From CAMPJM01 sp964440915 (GTDB lineage Bacteria > Bacteroidota > Bacteroidia > Cytophagales > Cyclobacteriaceae), in contig CAYTTV010000040.1 of the NCBI GenBank assembly GCA_964440915.1, positions 1-33,116 on the forward strand: a DNA stretch of 33,116 bases, written 5' to 3'. The position numbers and the translations under genes are program-made. The notes beneath the pieces were generated by a model, which worked only from the letters and a program-made list of their open reading frames with translations, made no database searches and was not told where the DNA came from. The number at the start of each line of letters is the position of its first letter. Positions within the stretch are counted from its first letter, which is position 1. Below, piece by piece: positions 24,043 through 32,900 of this stretch.

Positions 24043-25074
24043 ATGAAAAGCGGGCAGATAACTATCAAAGACATCGCAAGAGAGCTCAATATCTCACCTT
24101 CTACTGTTTCAAGGGCACTGCAAGACCATCCGGACATCAGTGTCAAAACGAAGAAGCTTGTAAATGAACTCGCTGAAAAACTTGAATACAAACCCAATCA
24201 ACTCGCGCTTAGCCTAAGGCATAATAAGACCAATATCATTGGAGTTATTATTCCTGAAATTGTACATTTCTTTTTTTCTACCATTATCAGTGGTATTCAA
24301 GACGTTGCTTATGAAGCTGGATATAACGTGATGATTTGCCAATCCAACGAATCGCTGAAAAGGGAAATCATGGATACGAATGCACTTGTGTCAAGCAGGG
24401 TGGATGGTTTATTGGTATCAATTTCCAAAGAAACCGATACTTTTGATCACTTCAAACATCCATTCGATCGTGGCACGCCGCTGGTTTTCTTTGACAGGGT
24501 GTGTGAGGCACTCCCTACCAACAGGGTAATTGTAGATGACTTGGATGGTGCGTTCCAGGCTACTCAGCATTTAATTCACCAAGAATGTAAAAGAATAGCG
24601 CATTTAGCAGGTCCTGAGAATTTGGTTATTGCACAAGATCGTTACTACGGTTACAAAAAGGCCTTAGAGAAGTATAATCACGAACATGATGGGGAATTGG
24701 TTCACCATATCTCCATGAATAGCGAAAAAGAAGGTTACCTGGCCACACAAAAACTTTTGGACCTTCCAAATCCTCCGGATGCCATATTTGTAAGCAATGA
24801 TATTGGAGCAATAGGCGCCATGAAGGCCATTAAAGAAAGAGGCCTTAAGATCCCTTCTGATATTGCTGTAGTGGGCTTCAGTGATTGGCAGATATCATCG
24901 ATGGTTGAGCCCTCCCTGACTTCAGTATCCCAGCCTGGCTTTGAAATGGGCGTAACAGCGGCTCGGTTATTCTTAGACCAATTGGCGAATAAGGATAAGC
25001 CGTTTGTGCCCCAGACAAAAGTATTGAAAACCAAATTGGTGATTAGAGAGTCCTCTTTGAAAAGGCCGATATAA
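24043..25074 (+). CDS. LacI-family transcriptional regulator
   Basis: The 343-residue protein starts with the LacI helix-turn-helix and hinge: ITIKDIARELNISPSTVSRALQDHPDIS (about residues 6-33), then EKLEYKPNQLALSLRHNKTNIIGVIIPEI. The rest is a periplasmic-binding-protein-like sugar domain with DGLLVSISKETD near 128, FFDRVCEALPTNRVIVDDLDGAFQATQHLI near 150-180 and PPDAIFVSNDIGAIGAMKAIKERGLKIPSDIAVVGFSDW near 245-283. It would bind a sugar or sugar derivative and switch a catabolic operon. No sugar operon is next to it, so it regulates at a distance or its target is the stretch that follows, which contains a perfect palindrome. Confidence 0.95.
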   Translation: MKSGQITIKDIARELNISPSTVSRALQDHPDISVKTKKLVNELAEKLEYKPNQLALSLRHNKTNIIGVIIPEIVHFFFSTIISGIQDVAYEAGYNVMICQSNESLKREIMDTNALVSSRVDGLLVSISKETDTFDHFKHPFDRGTPLVFFDRVCEALPTNRVIVDDLDGAFQATQHLIHQECKRIAHLAGPENLVIAQDRYYGYKKALEKYNHEHDGELVHHISMNSEKEGYLATQKLLDLPNPPDAIFVSNDIGAIGAMKAIKERGLKIPSDIAVVGFSDWQISSMVEPSLTSVSQPGFEMGVTAARLFLDQLANKDKPFVPQTKVLKTKLVIRESSLKRPI

Positions 25075-25217
25075 ACTTGTATAGGAAATTGAGGTTAGAA
25101 AGTCTATGACAGGATTGTGCCTTGATTTGTAGGCTGTTATATGAAAATTTATATACATAAATCTTAAAAATTCTTTGTGTTTAATAGTGTGATTTCCTAT
25201 CTTTATTTCAAGTTCAG

Positions 25218-25231
25218 GTGAGTATACTCAC
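25218..25231. promoter_or_regulatory. Perfect 14-bp palindrome, candidate operator
   Basis: GTGAGTATACTCAC is identical on both strands. LacI-family proteins bind palindromes of this size, and the GTGAG half resembles the lac operator half-site. It lies 144 bases after the stop codon of the LacI-family gene. Binding is inferred, not shown. Confidence 0.4.
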
Positions 25232-25291
25232 TTAACTTCATACGGTGGTTAGAATAAGTTTCAACCTTTTGAAGATTGATTCTATACCAAC

Positions 25292-25320
25292 CCAAAAGGC
25301 GGGCCAGGCTCGCCTTTTGG
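25292..25320. terminator. Strong hairpin, possible terminator
   Basis: CCAAAAGGCG (25292-25301) pairs exactly with CGCCTTTTGG (25311-25320) around a nine-base loop. The A-run and T-run are inside the stem, so it could work in either direction, although no separate U-tract follows. It may end the LacI-family transcript. Confidence 0.5.
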
Positions 25321-25671
25321 ATGTTGTGCGTTTGATGAAAGATAGGATCAAATTGAAAGTAGGGGAGCAACTTATAAAGTTATAAATGTTGAATAACCTT
25401 CGCCTATAAGGACGGCTATCCCACAAAATCATGCATTTCCATAAATCTATGATGGGTTCAACTGCTCCCAAGGTTTACCGCTTGAGCTAAGATCCCACGC
25501 GTTCCGATTGCCACAAATCAATCCTTGCCTAGCACCCTTGTCATAATAATTTTTAAATCTCCCCAAAAAAAATTTATTTTGTAGCGGCAATCTTGCAAAG
25601 ATGCACCCGAAGTGAGAGATTAGGGTGTTTTCGTTTGGTGTTAGCGTTTAAATTTTAAAGAAGAGAAAATC

Positions 25672-26415
25672 ATGGCAGGTCATAGTAAATGGTCGACGAT
25701 CAAAAGGAAAAAAGGGGCATTGGATGCCAAAAGAGGTAAAGTATTTACCAAGATTATTAGGGAAATTACGATAGCAGCCAAAGAGGGCGGCGCCGATCCT
25801 TTAGCCAACCCTAGGCTTAGGCTTGCCATAGCAAATGCCAAAGGGGTTAATATGCCCAAGGATAACATAGAAAGGGCGATTAAGAAGGGATCTGGAGCAG
25901 ACGCTACCGAGTATATAGAAACCACTTATGAAGGCTATGCAGCCCACGGGGTGGCGGTGTTTGTAGAGTGCTCGACCGATAACCTCAACAGAACTGTGTC
26001 TGACGTACGAGCGGCATTCAACAAACATGGTGGGGCATTAGGCACCAACGGGTCGCTAGAGTTTATCTTCGATAGAAAAGGGGTGTTTATTATTGATAAA
26101 CCAGAAGGGATTGATGAGGATGACTTTACCTTGGAAGTGATTGACGGAGGAGCTGAAGAAGTAGAGTTTGAAGAGGATTATATCCACGTTACTTGTGCCA
26201 TGGAGGATTTTGGGCAGCTACAAAAGAAGTTGGAAGATATGGAGATCACCACGGAAACAGCCGAGTTGCAACGTATTCCCAAAACGTATGTACAATTGAA
26301 TGATGAAGCCTTTCAAAAGGTCATGAAATTGATCGAGGTGCTTGAAGATAACGACGATGTTCAAAAAGTTTATCATAACATCGAAGCGTCTGAAGCGCAA
26401 TACGATTTAATTTAA
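25672..26415 (+). CDS. yebC: YebC/PmpR family DNA-binding or translation factor
   Basis: The 247-residue protein is a full-length YebC: MAGHSKWSTIKRKKGALDAKRGKVFTKIIREI at the start, then NPRLRLAIANAKGVNMPKDNIERAIKKGSG near residues 46-75, YEGYAAHGVAVFVECSTDNLNRTVSDVRAAFNKHGG near 86-121 and a middle FDRKGVF strand. Members were first described as transcription regulators; more recent work on relatives links the family to ribosome rescue at proline-rich stretches. The protein is cytosolic. The esterase gene starts 10 bases after its stop, so the two may share a transcript despite unrelated roles. Confidence 0.96.
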   Translation: MAGHSKWSTIKRKKGALDAKRGKVFTKIIREITIAAKEGGADPLANPRLRLAIANAKGVNMPKDNIERAIKKGSGADATEYIETTYEGYAAHGVAVFVECSTDNLNRTVSDVRAAFNKHGGALGTNGSLEFIFDRKGVFIIDKPEGIDEDDFTLEVIDGGAEEVEFEEDYIHVTCAMEDFGQLQKKLEDMEITTETAELQRIPKTYVQLNDEAFQKVMKLIEVLEDNDDVQKVYHNIEASEAQYDLI

Positions 26416-26425
26416 ATATCATCTC

Positions 26426-27499
26426 ATGGGTGTTAGAAGGCTAAAACACAACTTTTTGATTGGGCTGGGATTGATTGTAGCGGCTTGCTCTACAAGTGAA
26501 ATCAGTTTTTTTGAAGCTGATCATGAGCACATTCAATATACAGGAAGGGTAGACTTCAGTGATCCCAAAAAACCTAAATTTTGGGCACCAGGCGTTTATA
26601 TACAAGCTAAGTTCGAAGGCAGCTTTTGTGAGTTGTTGATCAATGATGAAATGTTGTGGGACGACAATCTCAACTACTTAGAGGTTGTGATAGATGATGA
26701 AGCACCGAGAAGAATCCAAACAACGGGCAAGGAAAACAGGATTGTGCTGGCAGAAGGGCTTTCAGACGGCCCCCATACCATTACAATCACCAAAAACACG
26801 GAGTCTGGCATAGGTTATCTGGAGTTTTTAGGTTTCAGATGCAAGGCTTTATTGCCCATGCCTCCCAAGCCCTCCCGAAAATTGGAATTTATTGGTAACT
26901 CGATTACCTGTGGCACAGGCAGCGATTTATCTGTTGTGCCATGTGACGCTGGTAAGTGGTATGACCAACACAATGCCTATAGGAGTTACGGCCCGGTTGT
27001 TGCACGTCAGCTTGACGCTCAATGGCACTTGTCTGCTGTATCAGGGATCGGCATGATCAGAAGTTGTTGCGATATGGAAATCACGATGCCACAGGTATTT
27101 GATAAGGTGAACATGCGGGAGAATGTCGGTCAGTGGAACTTTGATCTGTATCAACCCGATGCCGTAACCATCTGTCTAGGACAAAATGATGGTATTCAAG
27201 ACTCTACGGCTTTTTCTGAAGCGTATGTTCAGTTTATTGGAGATATTAGAAAACACTATCCTCAAGCCCATATTGCCTGCCTTACCAGCCCAATGGCCAA
27301 TGATACCTTAAAGTCCGTATTGCAGCATTACCTTACTGGCATCGTTGAGCATGTGCGGGAAGCAGGGGATGAGAATGTGTCTAAGTTTTTTTTCTCAAGA
27401 AGTTATAATGAAGGTTGTGGGAATCACCCAACTTTGCAAGAACACGAGCTTATAGCCCAAGAGCTTGCCCCTCACCTTCAAGAGGTATTAAATTGGTGA
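26426..27499 (+). CDS. CE2-like SGNH esterase lipoprotein
   Basis: The 357-residue protein starts with a lipoprotein signal peptide (lipobox VAAC, Cys21). Residues 30-145 form a jelly-roll domain as in carbohydrate esterase family 2, with IQYTGRVDF, FWAPGVYIQAKFEG and LSDGPHTITITKNTE. The catalytic domain follows: nucleophile S159 in FIGNSITCGTG, the block VTICLGQNDG near 255 and the catalytic His334 in GCGNHPTLQEHE. CE2 enzymes remove acetyl groups from xylan, glucomannan or similar glycans. Six or more Cys residues in the catalytic half (CGTG, VPCDAG, RSCCD, ICLG, GCG) are unusual for an exported protein and could form disulfides. The gene follows yebC after 10 bases and converges on a paralog. 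Confidence 0.9.
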   Translation: MGVRRLKHNFLIGLGLIVAACSTSEISFFEADHEHIQYTGRVDFSDPKKPKFWAPGVYIQAKFEGSFCELLINDEMLWDDNLNYLEVVIDDEAPRRIQTTGKENRIVLAEGLSDGPHTITITKNTESGIGYLEFLGFRCKALLPMPPKPSRKLEFIGNSITCGTGSDLSVVPCDAGKWYDQHNAYRSYGPVVARQLDAQWHLSAVSGIGMIRSCCDMEITMPQVFDKVNMRENVGQWNFDLYQPDAVTICLGQNDGIQDSTAFSEAYVQFIGDIRKHYPQAHIACLTSPMANDTLKSVLQHYLTGIVEHVREAGDENVSKFFFSRSYNEGCGNHPTLQEHELIAQELAPHLQEVLNW

Positions 27500-27519
27500 A
27501 GTAGAGATCCTCCCAACAC

Positions 27520-28605
27520 CTACCATACTATGTTCTCTTCAATAAATTTGATGAGGCTTTCTGCCATTACTTCTTGTTCTGCCGCAGTTGGATGCCCAGG
27601 AGTATCTTTATAAGGGAAGAAATGCGTGTATAGTTTGTCATCCTCCATATCCTTCACGGCGCCTTCAATGTATTTTGGCCAAGGAGACCCTTCTCTAGTA
27701 GCGTCCATATTGCCTAGCGAACAAATAATCTGGGCATCGGGATATTTTTCCCTTATGTTCTTAAGAAAGTCCCCATAAGCCCGAGTGAGTTCAGTAGAGT
27801 CAGGGGCTGTAGTTCCAAATCTAATCTTAAATTGCTCGTTGTCAGGCATGTTTACCAACCATGAGTCGTTCTGAAAAAGATTGATCACTACGACCTGAGG
27901 GGTGAACTTTGAAAAATCCCACAAGGATGAAGAATCATATGGATTGATGCGATCATATATTTCTGGCATGATCATAGGATCCCAGCTAACCGTGATGCCA
28001 ATGCCCGCTTTGGCGATACAAGCATATGCTGCATCGAAGTGCCGCGCAGTGATGGCGGCATATGTACGATAGTTGTTCTCGAATTGTCCATCAGGAGAAT
28101 CGTCGCCACTGAGATCTTCCATAGCATAACCCGTCGTAATGGAATTGCCATAGAATTCTATCTTTTTCTTTTTTGGCTGAGGTGGTGCTAAGGCCTTGCC
28201 CTCTTTTATGTCGAAGCCATAAAACCAAGCTTTCCCTTTGTCCCAACACGTGCGTTTAAATAGGGTAAGGGTATGCGGCCCTTCCGATAAGTTGCTTGCG
28301 AGCGTATACAGCGCTTTTGTTGTATCAGGATTGATCTGAAATATACTGTCATTGTCAAGAATGATATTATAATAATTGTTGCCCGTTTCGTCCTCTAGCC
28401 ATGCCCCAATTTCCTTCCCTTCAAAGTTTATGGTAATGGATGTGCCCGGCCAAAACAGTTCAACAACATCTGCTTGGTCTTGTCCAATTCTCCCTTCATA
28501 ATAAATATGATTATTGTTTGGCTGTACAATGGAATTTTCACTGTTCGTACATGAGAAGGCAATAAGTACTATGCAGAACAAGGGTATTGAATATAGATGT
28601 TTCAT
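27520..28605 (-). CDS. CE2-like SGNH esterase lipoprotein, paralog of the convergent gene
   Basis: The 361-residue protein has a lipobox IAFSC (Cys19) and the same two-domain plan as its convergent neighbour. The jelly roll contains IYYEGRIGQ, LFWPGTSITINFEG and LSEGPHTLTLFKRTCW. The SGNH domain has S155 in FYGNSITTGYAM, the block VVINLFQNDSW near 262 and His338 in DTPGHPTAAEQE. It lacks most of the extra cysteines of the neighbour. It probably deacetylates or deacylates an exported or surface glycan. The two genes end 20 bases apart, tail to tail, and differ strongly in sequence, so the pair is an old duplication or two separate acquisitions. Confidence 0.9.
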   Translation of the reverse strand: MKHLYSIPLFCIVLIAFSCTNSENSIVQPNNNHIYYEGRIGQDQADVVELFWPGTSITINFEGKEIGAWLEDETGNNYYNIILDNDSIFQINPDTTKALYTLASNLSEGPHTLTLFKRTCWDKGKAWFYGFDIKEGKALAPPQPKKKKIEFYGNSITTGYAMEDLSGDDSPDGQFENNYRTYAAITARHFDAAYACIAKAGIGITVSWDPMIMPEIYDRINPYDSSSLWDFSKFTPQVVVINLFQNDSWLVNMPDNEQFKIRFGTTAPDSTELTRAYGDFLKNIREKYPDAQIICSLGNMDATREGSPWPKYIEGAVKDMEDDKLYTHFFPYKDTPGHPTAAEQEVMAESLIKFIEENIVW

Positions 28606-28705
28606 AGAGATGTTGTAAGATATGGGCGAATATAAACAGCAAACATTTAAAATACATGCTTTGTCCCTGGACTATCGATCACCCTCCCGCTGATTTTTTG
28701 TATAG

Positions 28706-28745
28706 GGGGTTTTCCCTGAGTTTTAAAAATCGGGGAATGCCCTGA
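28706..28745. promoter_or_regulatory. Two direct copies of GGGGNNNNCCCTGA
   Basis: GGGG-TTTT-CCCTGA (28706-28719) and GGGG-AATG-CCCTGA (28732-28745) are spaced 26 bases start to start, about two and a half helical turns. Each is an imperfect palindrome. They lie between divergent genes, 60-100 bases before the beta-helix gene, and look like paired regulator sites. The parts can also fold into competing hairpins. Confidence 0.5.
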
Positions 28746-28805
28746 TTTATTATAAGTAAAACCTAGCCACCTTCGCTTTTATTTATAACCCCTAAATCCA
28801 CGATT

Positions 28806-29918
28806 ATGAAACCATTCTATCTCATCTTTATTTTTGTTCACTTGGTGAGCACTGCCGCTATTGGCAAGGTGATCACCGTTGACAACAATCTTACTTCGGG
28901 TGCTGACTTTAGTGTTGTTAATGAGGCCATAAACAGCGCCTCCAATGGTGACACGTTATATGTGCATGCTTCTAACAAGGCCTATGGTGATGTGACCATT
29001 CCAAAAAAGATTGTTTTAATCGGTCCCGGCCATTATCCACAAGCTCCAAAAGGGCTTCCTGCCATATTGGGAAAGGTTACTTTTACTGATGGAAGCTCTG
29101 GAAGTCATATTACAGGATTTAAAATCACTGGCATTATCGAGAAAGGGGCAGATTACTGGGGAAATCATGTTGCCTCTGGCGTCACCATAGAAAACAATTT
29201 ATTTACTGCTTGCCATGTCATCAATATGGCACCTGGCGTGAATGATAACTGGACGGTCCGTGGAAATATTTTTATAGAAGCCCCTTTCTGTGGCGGCAAC
29301 AATATTATTACTGTAGGAGAAAACTCAGATGACTGGCTAATTGCCAACAATGTTTTTATTTCCAATACCCAAAGACACAGTACAGGGATTTTTGGCCAAA
29401 TAAATGGGAGCACCTCGATAATTAACAATACAATCATCCACCGAAACAATGCTGTTCTGTTTTATAATAATGGATCTGAGCGTAACCGTGGTTTCAATGC
29501 ACTCCTTAAGAATAATATTTTTGTGAGCTTGTCTTCATCCCTACAAGATATCACCACGAACTGTGTGGATTGTCGCTGGGAAAACAATCTTACTTTTAGC
29601 CCCAATACAACCTTGGCACCACTTCCAGGCACAGGCAACATCAACAATAAAAATCCTGACTTTATCTCAGTATCTGACAGCTATGACTGGGCCTATGAAG
29701 CAGATTTTAATGTTTCGGAGGAGTCGCCCGCTTCAGAAGCAGGCTCTGATGGCACAGATTTAGGAGCTTTTGGAGCTAATTTCAACTTTAACAAATATGG
29801 GCTCCCTTTCGGAATCCCTTATATTGAAAAATTAGAGATTGAAAATCAATTGCTCCACAGTGGTTCCAAGTTACGGTTCAGGGTGAAGGCAAACAGCCCC
29901 TTGCATAGGATAGACTAA
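28806..29918 (+). CDS. Secreted right-handed beta-helix protein
   Basis: The 370-residue protein has a signal peptide (MKPFYLIFIFVHLVSTAAIG, cleavage before KVITVDN). The mature protein begins like many pectate-lyase-like beta helices: DFSVVNEAINSASNGDTLYVHASNKAYGDVTIPKKIVLIGPG. It then has about eight coils with repeated NN and NNxF positions (TIENNLFTA, TVRGNIFIEA, LIANNVFISN, SIINNTIIHRNNAV, LLKNNIFVS, RWENNLTFSP). No lyase catalytic residues can be assigned. The end, IPYIEKLEIENQLLHSGSKLRFRVKAN, resembles the start of a beta-sandwich domain. The next gene starts 11 bases later, so both are likely one operon and one surface system. It has no T9SS sorting domain of its own. Confidence 0.85.
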   Translation: MKPFYLIFIFVHLVSTAAIGKVITVDNNLTSGADFSVVNEAINSASNGDTLYVHASNKAYGDVTIPKKIVLIGPGHYPQAPKGLPAILGKVTFTDGSSGSHITGFKITGIIEKGADYWGNHVASGVTIENNLFTACHVINMAPGVNDNWTVRGNIFIEAPFCGGNNIITVGENSDDWLIANNVFISNTQRHSTGIFGQINGSTSIINNTIIHRNNAVLFYNNGSERNRGFNALLKNNIFVSLSSSLQDITTNCVDCRWENNLTFSPNTTLAPLPGTGNINNKNPDFISVSDSYDWAYEADFNVSEESPASEAGSDGTDLGAFGANFNFNKYGLPFGIPYIEKLEIENQLLHSGSKLRFRVKANSPLHRID

Positions 29919-29929
29919 ATACGTGAGCG

Positions 29930-32900
29930 ATGAAAAAACTATTTATTTTTTTGTGCTTTCCTATCTTGGTTCATGCTCAGATAATTACACAAGCAGAGTA
30001 TTTTTTTGGGGAGGATCCTGGTTTTGGGAAAGGAGCAATACTGCCGATAAAGCCTGGCGAAAGCGTTGATGAAACATTGGCCATAGATCATGATTTAGCA
30101 GCGGGTAAACACGCCTTATACGTCCGAATGATGGATTCAGAAGGGCGGTGGGGGGCTGGAATCCAGCAATTGTTATTTGTTACAGAAAATCCCCAGCCCG
30201 TTAATATTGTTGCGGCGGAATATTATTTCGATTCAGATCCTGGAGTAGGTAAAGCCACAGCAATTCCGATTAGTATAGGACGACAGATTGACGAGGCTTT
30301 TGAAATAGATATTGAAGGGCTTGAAATCGGAAAACACGTGCTGTGTGTCCGAGTGAAAAATTCGAAAGGTCATTGGAGTAATTTTATCAGAGAAACAGTG
30401 GATGTAGTGGAGCCACCGAAACATGTGGATGTAGTGGCTGCGGAATATTTTTTGAATTTCGATCCTGGTCTTGGAAATGGTGTTCCTTTGGAAATTCCTC
30501 TAGGTAACAGTGGAGGAGAATGGACAGTCGAACCCGATTTTGAGGAGATTCCTTATGGTACAAATAGATTCTATGTGAGGGCTCTTGATGCCCTAGGACG
30601 GTGGAGCCTCACCAATATTGTGCCCTTCAACCGAATTGCCGCATCATTTACTTTTAATATAGAAGGGAATGAAGTTTTTTATAATAATCAGTCGGACAAA
30701 GCAGCCATTGGTTACAAATGGCTTTTTAGCGATGGGAAAGAGAGCATTCAAGTGAATCCTAAGCACAGTTTTGAAAAAGCAGGCGCATATGAAACCTGCT
30801 TGATCGCTTATCGAGAAGGAGCGCAGGATACCTTATGTTTAGAAGTAGGAATACAGGGCGTGCAGTCGGTAAACCCCACCTATTCAAGCCGTACAGGCCC
30901 TGCTTTGCTCACGCTTTCTGGATATGGCTTTGAAGAAGGGTCATCGGTCAAATTGGTGCAAGGAAGCAGAGAGATCATTGCACATACGGACAATTTTCGC
31001 GACACATACTCGATGGAGGCATATTTTAGGTTTGAGAGAGCACCAGAGGGGATTTATGATGTGGTGGTCAGCCATCCTGCAAAAGTAAATGATACCCTGA
31101 TGAATGCTTTTACCATCCAGGCTCCCAAGGAACACGATATCCGGTTGAGCATTATTGGGCCTGAGAGGGTGTTGGTAAATCGCCCTACAAAATACAGCAT
31201 TGCCTATCGGAATAATGGTAATTCTATGGCAGTGGGGGTGCCTGTTTTTATTGCCGTGAGCCCTGATAGAGAGCCAAAGATACTTTCCCATGTAAGCGAT
31301 GAGAATGTGCTTCCAGAAATCATTGAAGAAACTCCAGAATCTCATTTTTATATGGTTAGAGATTCAATTACTGGCGACTCAGTACTGTTAGCAGCGCTCA
31401 TCATTCCCTATATTACGCCGGGCACTACAGGTTATATAGATTTAGAAGTAACCTCAAGAATGTTGAGTTATTACGATATTGAAGTGAAAGCAGGCGCACC
31501 GATGTTCGATGCGGAGGCATTAGGGCTTATGGGATTAAGAATGAATTCAGATTGTACCTCTCTTCCCGCATGCGTACAGTGTATGTTGGATTTACTTTCC
31601 GTAGTTCCAGTTGTTGGTTGTGGGGTTGGGGTGTTTAATTTGGGTTGTACCATAGAGAATGCTATTAAGGGAAGAGGACCTAGGGGAGGAGCAGGCCTCC
31701 TGAATTTCATAGGGAATGCTGCTTCTACCTTTTTATCATGCACGCCAGCGGGAGCTACGGCAAAGCTTTCGCTCGGGTTGGCTGCCCAAGGTGCTGGAAT
31801 GGCCTCATCGACTGCTGCGGCTGGAGCTAGCAATAGTTGTGGGCCAGGAGGGTGCAATCCTAGCTCAGGAGACAGGAAGCGACCTAATACAGTGGGGTCA
31901 TTGGATCCAAATACCAAAGAAGGGCTTGCGGGACTTACAACTCATAACTATACTTTGGACGAGAGGAGTTTTCATTATACCATATACTTTGAGAATATCA
32001 AGACCGCCACCGCTCCCGCTAGCGAGGTCAGGATAGTCGATCAGTTGGATACTGCTGTATTGGATATCCGTACGCTCGAGTTTACAGGGTTTGGATTCGG
32101 AGATTCTGTATATACACTTGCCAAGAAGCATTCTTTTGCAGCAGATATTGACTTGCGTCCTAGCAAAAATATTGTTCTCAGGGTAACAGGAAATTTAGAC
32201 ACATTACAAGGGGTCATCTCCTGGCATTTTGTTTCGTTTGATCCAGTTACCATGGCCCTCACCGATGATTTCATGGAAGGGTTTCTTCCTCCAAACAAAA
32301 AAGCTGGAGAAGGAGAAGGTTATGTTTCATTCAGTATTATGGCCAAGTCGGGCTTGCCCCATTTGACAGTAATCGAAAATAAGGCCAATATTTTCTTTGA
32401 TCTAAACGACCCCATCGAAACGCCCATTTGGACAAACACCATCGACAAGGAAAACCCTGAGAGCGGCATGAAGCCGATTACGACGACTTTCAGCGATACT
32501 GCCTTCGTTGTACAGTGGCAAGGGGTTGACCATCATGCAGGTCTCTCCGCTTACGATATTTATGTGGCTAAAAATGATGGAGCATTCACGCCTTGGCTGG
32601 TCAAGACGAAACTAGATTCCGCTATATTTTATGGGTCAGGGGAGAGCAGGTATGCCTTTTATAGCGTGGCTTATGACTGGGCAGGCAATAAAGAAGAAAA
32701 GGTCGCTAAAGCTGAGGTTGAAATGGCACCTTCTTCTTTGACTGCTACAAATTCAATGGCGACTAAAATGACCAGAATTTACCCCAATCCTACTACCGGA
32801 AAGGTGTTTTTGTCTTTTGAAGAAAGCAATAAGGGGGTGGTCATAAAAGTAAATGATCCTATAGGAAAGTTAGTGAAAATGAAATCTGCCAATACCAACG

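Larger units (their letters stand above)
25075..25671. other. 597-bp gene-free stretch between lacI-like gene and yebC
   Basis: No gene with family features is visible. Listed elements are a 14-bp perfect palindrome at 25218-25231 and a 10-bp stem hairpin at 25292-25320. On the minus strand near 25495-25470 there is a run resembling the 5' part of a tRNA (TTAGCTCAAGCGGTAA) without a matching acceptor or anticodon arm. A short stem CACCC/GGGTG (25604-25608, 25623-25627) lies in the likely yebC leader. Confidence 0.5.

Noticed and set aside
25238..25471. Minus-strand 77-residue open frame in the lacI-yebC gap
   Set aside because: It reads through the 10-bp stem hairpin, is low in family features and rich in rare-looking residues (Trp, Cys, Arg); most likely chance.
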